From positions 496,001 through 560,000 of the forward strand of contig NZ_LNFY01000001.1 of NCBI RefSeq assembly GCF_011057685.1: a stretch of DNA of 64,000 nt, in the 5' to 3' direction. The stretch is from Thermotoga sp. Ku-13t (GTDB lineage: Bacteria; Thermotogota; Thermotogae; Thermotogales; DSM-5069). Positions 44,935 to 52,420 of the stretch are shown here, piece after piece. The translations under genes were made by a program, and so were the position numbers. Under the pieces are notes generated by a model. That model saw only the letters and a program-made list of their open reading frames with translations. It was not told the DNA's origin and ran no database searches. Numbering within the stretch: position 1 is the stretch's first letter; each line of letters starts with the position of its first letter.

Positions 44935-45179
44935 CAAGCGGCATTCTCCTTCCACAGCGTCTTGTTCAGGACCTTTACGATGTTATCGATCATGAAGTCA
45001 AGCACGAAGTCGAACACGGGCTGTGGCATCGGCACTTTGATGTTGAAATCGTTCAGGAATTGATAGACCATCTTCTTCACTTCCTGTTTCTTGTTCGCAC
45101 CGTCCTTGGGCCTCTCCACGAGACAGACTCCCAGCATGACGATGCGGCCGATGAGGTTGAACAGTTCCAGCACGTTCAT
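44934..45179 (-). CDS. 81-residue protein of unknown function, module 2
   Basis: Paralogue of the gene at 35002-35247 with the same length; identical positions include LVERPKDG.NKK.EVKKMV and DFMIDN. AAGGAGGTGAG lies before the ATG at 45179. Here it is the first gene of the operon, while in module 1 it comes third after the DUF1659 and DUF2922 genes. The hydrophobic N-terminal stretch (LFNLIGRIVMLGVCLVE) could associate with the membrane. No known function. Confidence 0.74.
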   Translation of the reverse strand: MNVLELFNLIGRIVMLGVCLVERPKDGANKKQEVKKMVYQFLNDFNIKVPMPQPVFDFVLDFMIDNIVKVLNKTLWKENAA

Positions 45180-45216
45180 ACAGCTCACCTCCTTCGGGTG
45201 GGTTTGACGATACCTG

Positions 45217-45251
45217 GTGGGAGCTCCCACTTTATATATACGAAAGTATAC
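45217..45251 (-). promoter_or_regulatory. Composite upstream element of small-gene module 2
   Basis: ATATAC-GAAA-GTATAC (45236-45251), then GTGGGAGCTCCCAC (45217-45230), a perfect 14-bp palindrome. The spacing between CTCCC and ATACGAAAGTAT is 9 bases (10 in module 1, 9 in module 3). Confidence 0.72.
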
Positions 45252-45455
45252 ATGAAGGGTCTGCAACGACTTCTTTCCTAAAAAGTTTCGTTGTGTGCGG
45301 CGTGAAAAGGGGAAACAACGATCTTTCGCTTCTGAAGAGAAAAAAGAGAGCGTCAGGAAGGATGGAACGGTTCAGAGAAATTCAAACGGGGCCCTTCGGG
45401 GTGGTTCTTCGCCCTAGGGGTATACTTATGTATATGTTTGACTTCGAACGCCACG

Positions 45456-46766
45456 TTAGCTTCGCGTTTGTTCTTCTCGCCTCGGGTCTGAGATGAACTT
45501 CAGGAGGAAGAAGAAGTTGAACACGCCGATCGCGCCTGTCAGGACCATGGGGGGCGTGTAACCGAAACTGTCTACCAGCTTACCACAGATCAACGGCGCG
45601 AGGAAAGAGAAAGGAGCGGTCAGAAAATACAGTGAGCCCATGTACAGTTCCTTGCGCTTGCCAGAAGTGAGATCCAGCGTGATCGCCATACCACCCACGT
45701 TGCCCGTCGTGTTCACGATGCCCATCAACCCGTAGACCATGTAGGCCTGGCTCAAGCGCGTGCAACCGATCGCCAGTGCGAGCGCCACCACGTAAGCGAT
45801 CTTGTTCACAAGCAAGTTGAGTTTGTGACCCTTCCGATCGCCGAGTGGACCAAAGAAGAACGAAGAGATGCCCTGGGAAGCCATGACGATCGCGGTGAAG
45901 TTCGCCGCTGTGTCGTCCGGTAAGGACAGTCTCTTCAAAAGGTACACAGTTATGAAACCGCTCGCGCCGAAGGTGAAGCTACTGATGATCCTTTCAAACA
46001 GAAAGTTTCTGAAGTTTCTGTCTGTGAAAACGTTCTTCATGTTCCTGAAGTAGTTGATCACAGGTTCATCGTCGTGGAGTTTTGTATCCGGCACTTCCCT
46101 CGTGAGCGCGAGGAAGAAGAAAGAAGCCATGAAGAAAAAGAAGGCCGTGAGGAAAACGTAGCCGAAGTTCTGCGGAAACGGATTGCTTGCAAGCAGGCTC
46201 TTCGCGATCATCGAACCCCCTATGCCAAGAATCGCCCCCATGCCGCTACCCACGGCGAAGTACGTTCCACGCCTTCTAGCATCGATCACTTTCTCTATCA
46301 TGCTCATCCAGGGTGGACCAAGGAAGCCCATCGTGTACACGGTGAGTGCCATCATCAACGTTGACAGGTACAGCGAGAGCCTGGCAAAGCGAGAAGCCAG
46401 GAAGAAGCTGATCAGCGCGAGGAACAGATAGGGTAGTCTTTCTCCCATCGTGTACTTGAGAACAAGGTTCAGCTTCTTCGCGGAGCGTTCGGCCATCTTC
46501 GCGCCCCAGATGGCGGGGATACCCCAGCCGAGGTTGATGATCGCCAGGATCAAACCCAGTTCCAGGTTCGATGCTCCTAGGTTTTTCGCGAAGACTGGAA
46601 ACAGCGTGAACATAGAACCCATCGCCATGCCAACATTGAAGAGCGCGTTGTCGGTGCAGTTGACGATGAAGTTCCAGCGATAGTCTTTTTCAGTGAGCCT
46701 TTCTGGTGTGTGGCGATCGAACAGGGATTTCACCAGACTCGGTGTGCACGATCTGTTCGTTTTCAA
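45456..46766 (-). CDS. Major facilitator superfamily transporter
   Basis: This is a 12-helix secondary transporter of 436 aa. After a charged N-terminus, helix 1 begins at about residue 35 (DNALFNVGMAMGSMFTLF). The loop between helices 2 and 3 reads WGAKMAERSAKK, and the matching second-half loop is GPLGDRKGHKLNL, both variants of the MFS motif A. TTG start seven bases after GAGGTG. No partner gene gives a substrate; the family assignment rests on topology and motif A. Confidence 0.84.
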   Translation of the reverse strand: MKTNRSCTPSLVKSLFDRHTPERLTEKDYRWNFIVNCTDNALFNVGMAMGSMFTLFPVFAKNLGASNLELGLILAIINLGWGIPAIWGAKMAERSAKKLNLVLKYTMGERLPYLFLALISFFLASRFARLSLYLSTLMMALTVYTMGFLGPPWMSMIEKVIDARRRGTYFAVGSGMGAILGIGGSMIAKSLLASNPFPQNFGYVFLTAFFFFMASFFFLALTREVPDTKLHDDEPVINYFRNMKNVFTDRNFRNFLFERIISSFTFGASGFITVYLLKRLSLPDDTAANFTAIVMASQGISSFFFGPLGDRKGHKLNLLVNKIAYVVALALAIGCTRLSQAYMVYGLMGIVNTTGNVGGMAITLDLTSGKRKELYMGSLYFLTAPFSFLAPLICGKLVDSFGYTPPMVLTGAIGVFNFFFLLKFISDPRREEQTRS

Positions 46767-46786
46767 AACTGAACACCTCGAGGAAG

Positions 46787-46815
46787 ATTATAGCGTTTCA
46801 GGCTCGAATTTTCCA
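46787..46815 (-). promoter_or_regulatory. Promoter of the MFS gene
   Basis: Leftward: TGGAAA (46810-46815), 17 bases, TATAAT (46787-46792). It overlaps the end of the upstream metallo-beta-lactamase gene. Confidence 0.6.
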
Positions 46816-47670
46816 GAGCAACACGTTCTCTTTGAACACCGTTTCGATCATGTTTTCTCTCAAGAGATAACTCAAATATGCGTGAACAGTGGATCTGTAG
46901 AGAACAAGCTGCACGAAGTTTTCGACCCTCACGTTGAACGCATCAAGCAGTTCTTTCAGGAGGTTTTCCGTGGTGAGTGGGGTTTTCAAAAGCTTCAGGA
47001 TACGTTCAATAACGTCTTCGACCGCTTTTCTGTTGATCGCGAGCAGATCTTTTATGTCACCCGTCACCTCTCCGTGGGACGGGACGTAGAGATCGTAGTC
47101 TGAACGGCTCAGAAGATCGAGCGTTTCGAGGAACTTTTTCACATCGTACACGACGAAGATTCTGTGCTTTTCAATCGTCGATTCGGAGAAAAACGCGTCC
47201 CCACAGAAAAAGACGTTGTCCACAGCTACACCGATCTGGTTCACGGAATGCCCGGCGAGCGGAAGGATGTTCAGCGTGACGTCTTCAAGCTGCAGGGGGC
47301 CTTCTTCTAGCGTCTCATCGACAGTGCAGGGTTTCGCCATGAGGAACCTGGTGCGCAACTGCTCTGGGGGCGAAGCGCCGAAGAGGTAGAAGGGTTCCAA
47401 GATGGGATCTTCGATGATGTGCGATTCTATCCTCGGTGCAAGGATTTTCGCGGAAAAATGCTTTCGAAGATAAAGATTGCCGCCGCAGTGATCGGCGTGG
47501 GAATGGGTGTTTATGACGAACTTGACAGGTTTTTCCAGTTCGCGACACAGCTTCTTCACCACAGATTCGTCTATGCCGCTGTCGATCAGCACGGTGGAGT
47601 GCGATGTGTAAACCACACCGATGTTCACCAGATTTGGCGTGTAGAACACGTGTTCCTTCAACTGCTTCAA
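46798..47670 (-). CDS. Metallo-beta-lactamase-fold hydrolase
   Basis: The metal-binding motif THSHADHCGG, then LPLAGHS, FFCGDAFF and VPSHGE give the four metal-site segments of this fold. After about residue 205 there is a helical C-terminal domain (winged-helix-like, LLKELLDAFNVRVENFVQLVLYRSTVHAYLSYLL by position 225-280). 290 aa. TTG start after GAGGTGA. A TATAAT at 47705-47710 upstream fits as -10. Members hydrolyse thioesters, lactones or other compounds; no substrate can be named here. Confidence 0.84.
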   Translation of the reverse strand: MKQLKEHVFYTPNLVNIGVVYTSHSTVLIDSGIDESVVKKLCRELEKPVKFVINTHSHADHCGGNLYLRKHFSAKILAPRIESHIIEDPILEPFYLFGASPPEQLRTRFLMAKPCTVDETLEEGPLQLEDVTLNILPLAGHSVNQIGVAVDNVFFCGDAFFSESTIEKHRIFVVYDVKKFLETLDLLSRSDYDLYVPSHGEVTGDIKDLLAINRKAVEDVIERILKLLKTPLTTENLLKELLDAFNVRVENFVQLVLYRSTVHAYLSYLLRENMIETVFKENVLLWKIRA

Positions 47671-47768
47671 GCCAATGTTTCACCTCGATAGAGCGTTCAG
47701 GATCATTATACAACTCGAACCGCTCGAAGAATACCCGATCGCGTTATCATCTTCCTGGAGGGTGTCTC

Positions 47769-49301
47769 TTGGGCGGCGCTCTTGCTTTCAGTCCGGTGAT
47801 CGTGGTGTTTTTGCTGCTGCTCTTGACCGGGGCGTCGGTGTTCACCGCGGGGCTCGCTGGTTATCTTGTAACCGTTGTGTTGGCACTCGGCTATTTTTCA
47901 ACATCGCTGGAAGTGGTGCTCCGCTCGACGATCGCTGGCTTTCTGGCTTCTCTGCCTGTGTCGATCATTGTGGTCGCATCTTTATTCCAGCTCACGTTGA
48001 TGGAAACTGCCGGGGCGATGAGTACGATCGTCGGGTTTTCGAAAAAGCTCTGCGAAAAAGACGAGTTGTTTCAGATCCTGATCATCGTCATCGGGGTGGG
48101 TACGTTGCTTTCTTCCGCCGGTGCGGTGCCCGTGACGGTGATAACACCGATCCTGGTGGCGCTGGGCTATTCACCCATGGCAAGCATCGCACTTTCGGCT
48201 CTGGGATACGACGCGCTCTGTACCTACACGATCCTCGGTGTTCCGCTGGTTGTGTACGCAGAGATGGTGGAGACAGATTTGATCACAGCGGCTAGGTATT
48301 TTTTGCCGTTCGTGGGAATCGTTTCGTTCGCGATCTCGCTGGCGGTGCTCTATCTGGCTGGAGGGACGAACTTTCTCAAGCGTGGTTTTTCCCTGGCAGT
48401 ACTGGTTGGTGTCATGGCGTTTTTCGGTGCACTGGCTGGGATATGGATCAGGGCGCCGGTGCTGACAGGTTTGATCGCCGGATTCTTGATAATCGTGAGT
48501 CTGTCCATCGTCTACAGGTTCAAAAATCGGGTGAGCATTGTCACCGAGAAGCTGGATGTGAAACGCCTGCTGGTTGCTTCATCACCGTGGCTTTTGCTCA
48601 TATTCTTCATTGTTTTCGTGAACCTCGTAAAGCCCGTGCACGAACTTTTCTACCAGAAGTGGTCGATGCCGATCGATGTATTGAAAGGAAAGCCGGTGCA
48701 TCTGAGAGTTCTGTGGCAGGCGTACACGTGGATCTTCGTGAGCGCTCTTCTGGCGATCTTCATCTACAGGGTGGATAGAAAACAGCTGAGAGACGTCTTC
48801 ACCAGAACGAAGAAGAGAGCCGTTCAGCCTTTCTGGTCCGCGACGGTTTTCTTTCTGATCGCCTATGTGATGCTGCATTCTGGTTATGAAATAACACCGC
48901 ACGGATTGAAACTGGTCCAGATCGAGAAGAACATGATACACGCGATGGCGGTCTCTTCCGCGAAGCTGTTTGGAAGCTTCTACGCGTTCTTCACACCTTT
49001 TCTGGGCGTGCTCGGAGGTTTCGTGACGGGTACACAGACTTCGGCTACGGCTATGTTCGCACGCTACACAGTGGAGACTTCGAAACTTCTGGATCTTTCA
49101 GGACTCTACATGGCGGCAGCCGTAGCCTTTGGTAGTGGGCTTGCGTCGGCGATATCGCCCTCGAAGCTTCAGAACGCGGCCGCATCGATCGATAAGATAG
49201 GTGAAGAGAAGAAAGTATTGCCACGCAACATTCTGATCGTTCTTCTTATGGCATTACTGACGGCCATCGTTGCGTACATGTTGAGAAGACGGATAGTGTG
49301 A
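47769..49301 (+). CDS. L-lactate permease-family transporter (LctP type)
   Basis: This 510-aa protein has at least 12 hydrophobic segments and motifs of the LctP family: ALGYSPMASIALSALGYD, GVLGGFVTGTQTSATAMF and ASAISPSKLQNAAASI near the C-terminus, where family members have a G-x-S-x-N/K-Q-N-A-type signature. LctP proteins import lactate or glycolate with protons. I use TTG 47769 since GGAGGGTG stands four bases upstream; an earlier in-frame start would overlap the divergent gene heavily. Substrate is inferred from family only. Confidence 0.78.
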   Translation: MGGALAFSPVIVVFLLLLLTGASVFTAGLAGYLVTVVLALGYFSTSLEVVLRSTIAGFLASLPVSIIVVASLFQLTLMETAGAMSTIVGFSKKLCEKDELFQILIIVIGVGTLLSSAGAVPVTVITPILVALGYSPMASIALSALGYDALCTYTILGVPLVVYAEMVETDLITAARYFLPFVGIVSFAISLAVLYLAGGTNFLKRGFSLAVLVGVMAFFGALAGIWIRAPVLTGLIAGFLIIVSLSIVYRFKNRVSIVTEKLDVKRLLVASSPWLLLIFFIVFVNLVKPVHELFYQKWSMPIDVLKGKPVHLRVLWQAYTWIFVSALLAIFIYRVDRKQLRDVFTRTKKRAVQPFWSATVFFLIAYVMLHSGYEITPHGLKLVQIEKNMIHAMAVSSAKLFGSFYAFFTPFLGVLGGFVTGTQTSATAMFARYTVETSKLLDLSGLYMAAAVAFGSGLASAISPSKLQNAAASIDKIGEEKKVLPRNILIVLLMALLTAIVAYMLRRRIV

Positions 49302-49311
49302 GGTGTGAAGG

Positions 49312-50193
49312 GTGAAAAAGTTACTGTGGCTCTTTTCTCTTCTGAGTCTGAATCTTGTTCTGGCGAATCCTCTGATCTTTGTGAGTGAGCCTGCAAAGGA
49401 TGTTTCTGTCACGTACCAGGCTGAACAGTTCAGGCTCGCGGTGCTTTTGCCAGTGGTTCACCCTGTCGCACCGATCGATTGGTTTTTGCCGAAAGACAAC
49501 ACAAAAATTCTCAAGGGCCTGATCAGCGTAGAATCGAACTTTTTCGTCCACGCAGTTTCCGAAAAAGGTGCGATGGGTTTGACTCAGCTGATGCCAGCCA
49601 CGGCGAAAGAACTCGGCGTTCTGAACGCTTTCAACGTGCTCTCTTCGATCGATGGTGCGAACAGGTATTTGAACCAGTTGCTCACAAGATTCGAAAGCAT
49701 CCAGCTTGCGCTCGCCGCCTATTATGAAGGGCCAGGCAGAGTTGCGAGGCAGGGACCAAGCATAGAGGGGTTCACTTATGCTCAAAAAGTTTTGGCACGT
49801 TCGCAGCAGCTTGAAGATAAAACCGTTTTCTTTAGAGACGTGACCTATTTTGAACCGTACGTGGAACTTGGGAAAAACGTTTCAGGCGGATTGAACGTGT
49901 ATTTCTCAGTGCTTGGTGCAGGCTATGTAGTGGGTGGGTTTGAGGTTTCCAGCAGTGTTTCGCACCAGGTACTGTTTTATCCAGCCATAACGCACGATTT
50001 CAGTTTGATCGTCGGAGAGAAGAATCTCAAAATGGTTGGGGGATTTCTCTACAGGAAGATTCCGGACTTTGGGCTTCAGGTTCTTTTCGGTGAGCACAGT
50101 TTCGATGCGAGTGGAATTGTGCGCGTGTGGAAATTTTATGTGACGGCGGGCTTTTCCAACGAGGGATTGCGTGTGGGAATGATTCTCAAATGA
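49312..50193 (+). CDS. Lytic transglycosylase (SLT domain) with extra C-terminal domain
   Basis: This secreted enzyme cuts peptidoglycan. A signal peptide (KKLLWLFSLLSLNLVLA) precedes an SLT domain (about residues 60-165): LISVESNFFVHAVSEKGAMGLTQLMPATA, with the catalytic Glu in VESNF, and ALAAYYEGPGRV. The last 110 residues (from about ELGKNVSGGLNVYF) are rich in alternating hydrophobic residues, like beta strands of an outer-membrane-type barrel, and were not recognised. GTG start after GAGGTGTGAAG. 293 aa; it follows the permease gene by 10 bases. Confidence 0.84.
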   Translation: MKKLLWLFSLLSLNLVLANPLIFVSEPAKDVSVTYQAEQFRLAVLLPVVHPVAPIDWFLPKDNTKILKGLISVESNFFVHAVSEKGAMGLTQLMPATAKELGVLNAFNVLSSIDGANRYLNQLLTRFESIQLALAAYYEGPGRVARQGPSIEGFTYAQKVLARSQQLEDKTVFFRDVTYFEPYVELGKNVSGGLNVYFSVLGAGYVVGGFEVSSSVSHQVLFYPAITHDFSLIVGEKNLKMVGGFLYRKIPDFGLQVLFGEHSFDASGIVRVWKFYVTAGFSNEGLRVGMILK

Positions 50194-50194
50194 A

Positions 50195-50218
50195 GAAGGC
50201 CCCCTCGCGGGGGCCTTC
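50195..50218. terminator. Bidirectional terminator
   Basis: GAAGGCCCCC, TCGC, GGGGGCCTTC is a perfect 10-bp stem between convergent genes. T-runs are poor on both sides (CTTCGATC on the + strand, CTTCATTTG on the other). Confidence 0.7.
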
Positions 50219-50220
50219 GA

Positions 50221-50430
50221 TCAGAGCAAGTTGAAGAACTCGTTCGTGGTCGTTTCGACTATCGCCGCTCTGTCTTTGACGTAGCCAGACGGGATCGCTC
50301 CGAGACTTATCAACATGTCCATCGCTTGAGACACCTGTTCGCTCGTGAGATCCAGCTTCGGGTTGGGTACGGTGATCCTGCGTCTTTTTCCATCAGTCTG
50401 GTTCACAAAGTCTAGAAAGAGCCTTTTCAT
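50221..50430 (-). CDS. DUF2922-like small protein, module 3
   Basis: 69 aa with the same layout as the module 1 gene: KRLFLDFVNQTDGKRRRIT, DLTSEQVSQAMDMLISLGAI, and the shared tail RAAIVETTTNEFFNLL. ATG after AAAGGAGGTG. It is the last gene of a two-gene operon; the other half of the four-gene set (81-residue protein and sigma-like protein) lies 5 kb further along the same strand at 44581-45179. Confidence 0.82.
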   Translation of the reverse strand: MKRLFLDFVNQTDGKRRRITVPNPKLDLTSEQVSQAMDMLISLGAIPSGYVKDRAAIVETTTNEFFNLL

Positions 50431-50445
50431 ACATCACACCTCCTT

Positions 50446-50640
50446 TTAGACAACCTGGACGGTGGTGATCAGATAAGCTCCCTGAACCGTGTAGTTCGTG
50501 AGCGAATCGATGACGCTGGTGATCTGCTCAGCCTGAGCCATCGTGACGGAATCTTCCACGGCGAAGCTGGCGCGTCTGAGGATGGGTCTGCCCGATTCGT
50601 TCACCTCGCCCGTGTTGTAAACGATCCTGAGCTGTTTCAT
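50446..50640 (-). CDS. DUF1659-like small protein, module 3
   Basis: 64 aa, ATG at 50640 after GGGAGGTG. It shares KQLRIVYNTGE, ...RR..F.VEDSV and SLTNYTVQGAYLIT with the module 1 copy. Family of unknown function. Confidence 0.82.
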   Translation of the reverse strand: MKQLRIVYNTGEVNESGRPILRRASFAVEDSVTMAQAEQITSVIDSLTNYTVQGAYLITTVQVV

Positions 50641-50661
50641 AACAGCACCTCCCTTCGGTTT

Positions 50662-50697
50662 TGGGAGCGCTCCCACTTAATAGATACGGAGGTAGGC
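50662..50697 (-). promoter_or_regulatory. Composite upstream element of small-gene module 3
   Basis: ATACGGAGGTA (50684-50694) is a weaker version of the ATACGAAAGTA half of the module 1 and 2 palindromes. Nine bases further, TGGGAGCGCTCCCA (50662-50675) is a perfect 14-bp palindrome. Order and spacing agree with modules 1 and 2. Confidence 0.65.
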
Positions 50698-50734
50698 TGT
50701 TACCGGAAGGAAACGGTTCTTTGAAGATCGCCCC

Positions 50735-50763
50735 TTGACACGCTCGAAGCCCCGTGGTATCTT
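50735..50763 (+). promoter_or_regulatory. Promoter of the his operon
   Basis: TTGACA (perfect -35, 50735-50740), 17 bases, TATCTT (50758-50763). The start of transcription would be near 50770, just before the leader peptide. Confidence 0.75.
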
Positions 50764-50785
50764 ATAACCAAACAGGTGAATGCAT

Positions 50786-50878
50786 ATGGGTTTGGTTGAA
50801 AGGTTCTTCAACAGTGTATTGAACCTCGTTCACCATCACGTGTTCGACCCGGTAGCTTCTCCACCGGGTGTTGCGTGA
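50786..50878 (+). CDS. hisL: his operon leader peptide
   Basis: A 30-codon frame, MGLVERFFNSVLNLV then HHH (codons 16-18: CAC CAT CAC at 50831-50839) and VFDPVASPPGVA, with an AGGTGA ribosome site seven bases before the ATG. Three neighbouring His codons in front of a terminator are the hallmark of ribosome-mediated attenuation in his operons. The assignment rests on this arrangement, not on sequence similarity. Confidence 0.75.
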   Translation: MGLVERFFNSVLNLVHHHVFDPVASPPGVA

Positions 50879-50937
50879 TGGTGGAACGTTGAGAGGCTAC
50901 CGGGTCACATCCGAAAGGGTGTGACCCTTTTCTTTTT
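50828..50937 (+). promoter_or_regulatory. his operon attenuator (antiterminator and terminator)
   Basis: Terminator: GGGTCACA (50902-50909) pairs with TGTGACCC (50920-50927), then TTTTCTTTTT. Antiterminator: GACCCGGTAGC (50846-50856) pairs perfectly over 11 bp with GCTACCGGGTC (50896-50906) and takes away the 5' arm of the terminator. The same upstream arm can instead pair locally with ACCGGGT (50863-50869), enclosed by a longer helix between the His codon region (50828-50840) and 50874-50887 (one bulged G). A ribosome stalled at the His codons would block the outer helix and favour the antiterminator. Confidence 0.78.
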
Positions 50938-50951
50938 AAGGAGGGGGTTCG

Positions 50952-51797
50952 TTGAAAAAGCTCGACAGATTGTTTCAGAACTTCACAGAGGCGTGCGGGC
51001 AGAACGGGTTCGAACTGTTTCTGAGTCCGGAGACGGAGCCGATGAAGGATCTGTCCCGGATAGGGAACGATACCGTCTTCTTTCAGGCGAGGAACGGGCA
51101 GCTGTTCAAACTCAGAAACGATTACACCGCCTCGATCGTCGAGTTCTTCAACAGGAACGTGCCCGATTCTCTCAGGGTCTGGTACTCGGGCTTCGTGTAC
51201 CGTTACGATCCGCTGGGACAGATTCAGCCCGTCTTCCAGATCGGAATCGAGACGATCCCGTACGGTTCGCTCCAAGACAGCCTCCTGGTTCTGAAGATAC
51301 TTGTCGAACCGATTCTTTCCTGTCTGACGGGCGGAGTGCTCGTCGAGATAGGCGATTCCAGGGTAATAGAAAGGTGCGTTCGGCATGTGCCCAAGAGCTT
51401 CAGAAAAAAGCTTTTCGAACTCATAGACAGAAAGGACATCTCCGAGCTGGAACTGTTCGCTTTCCTGAACGGTCTGGATCTGTCCGAGGTGCTGAAGCTC
51501 GTCGAAGCGAGCTTCACGAAAAGGAGTGTGGAGCAGCTGGAATACTTCGAACTCGAACCCTCGATCGAAAAAGAAATCGTACAGGTGGTGGATTTTCTCT
51601 CGAACTTTCCCGGGGTGCGCGTCGAGATTGACTTCTCCATAGCGAGAACCGTGGAAGAGTACGACGGACTCACGTTCACGATCTTCGATCTGAGAGAACC
51701 CGCGCTGATCGCCGCCGGTGGCAGGTACAGCGTGAACGAGAAAGTGCTCGGTGTGGGCGGAACGATTTTTCTGGAGGAGAGAGCATGGTCAAGGTAG
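50952..51797 (+). CDS. hisZ: ATP phosphoribosyltransferase regulatory subunit
   Basis: This is a histidyl-tRNA-synthetase-like protein that has lost tRNA charging and activates the short HisG. Class II synthetase-like pieces are visible: FQARNGQLFKLRNDYTASIVEFF, RVWYSGFVYRYDPLGQIQPVFQIGIE (motif 2 region), and a C-terminal AAGGRYSVNEKVLGVGG. At 281 aa it is shorter than many HisZ (about 320-400). TTG start after GGAGGGGG. It is the first gene after the attenuator and overlaps hisG by 13 bases. Confidence 0.9.
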   Translation: MKKLDRLFQNFTEACGQNGFELFLSPETEPMKDLSRIGNDTVFFQARNGQLFKLRNDYTASIVEFFNRNVPDSLRVWYSGFVYRYDPLGQIQPVFQIGIETIPYGSLQDSLLVLKILVEPILSCLTGGVLVEIGDSRVIERCVRHVPKSFRKKLFELIDRKDISELELFAFLNGLDLSEVLKLVEASFTKRSVEQLEYFELEPSIEKEIVQVVDFLSNFPGVRVEIDFSIARTVEEYDGLTFTIFDLREPALIAAGGRYSVNEKVLGVGGTIFLEERAWSR

Positions 51798-52420
51798 CGC
51801 TCGCGAAAGGGAGGCTGGAAGAGGAAGCTTTCGCCTTTCTCGAAAGGTGTGGCTTTCAGTTCAAAGAAAAGAGTGAGAGGTCGCTGATCGTCACAGACAT
51901 CGAGGAGAGTTTGAAACTCTTCATCGTGAAACCTTCGGACGTTCCAACGTACGTGTCCAGCGGTGTGGCGGACGTGGGCATCTGCGGCACAGATTCGATC
52001 GTCGAATCGCAGCTCAAACTGATCCAGCCGATGAAGCTCCCCTTCGGGAGGGCGAGGATGGTCGTGGCGGGTTTCGAAGGTTTCAGGATGAAGAACGGCA
52101 CCGTGACAGTGGCGACGAAGTTTCCCGTGAGCGCGAAAATGTATTTCGATTCGAAAGGTGTGGATGTGAAGATCGTCAAGCTGAACGGCTCTGTCGAACT
52201 CGCACCGCTTGTGGGTCTGGCACCATTGATAGTGGACATCGTTCAAACTGGAAGGACGCTGAGAGAAAACGGGCTCTCAATTCTGGACGAGATCTATCCC
52301 ATCAACGCCATTGTGGCACTGAACGACGTTTCTTACAGGATCAAGCGCGAAGAGATCCTGAGCTTTTTGGAAAGGCTCGAAAGGGGGTGCGGACGTGAAG
52401 ATCTTGATAGAACCCGCTGA
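51785..52420 (+). CDS. hisG: ATP phosphoribosyltransferase, short form
   Basis: Catalyses the first step of histidine synthesis, joining ATP and PRPP. LALAKGRL-type start (VKVALAKGRLEEEAFAF), ADVGICGTDSIVE, and the PRPP loop VDIVQTGRTLRENGL are clear. At 211 aa it is the short form without the C-terminal His-sensing domain, which agrees with the presence of HisZ just upstream. Confidence 0.96.
   Translation: MVKVALAKGRLEEEAFAFLERCGFQFKEKSERSLIVTDIEESLKLFIVKPSDVPTYVSSGVADVGICGTDSIVESQLKLIQPMKLPFGRARMVVAGFEGFRMKNGTVTVATKFPVSAKMYFDSKGVDVKIVKLNGSVELAPLVGLAPLIVDIVQTGRTLRENGLSILDEIYPINAIVALNDVSYRIKREEILSFLERLERGCGREDLDRTR

Noticed and set aside
45415-45440. Fourth copy of the module promoter (GGTATACTTATGTATATG)
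   Set aside because: It resembles the ATACGAAAGTAT palindrome but no GGGAG/CTCCC palindrome follows at the right spacing and no small gene is downstream.
50874-50900. Possible T-box in the his leader (ATGGTGGAACG)
   Set aside because: The leader is too short for a T-box stem I with specifier loop and lacks the full T-box sequence; the His3 leader peptide model explains the region.
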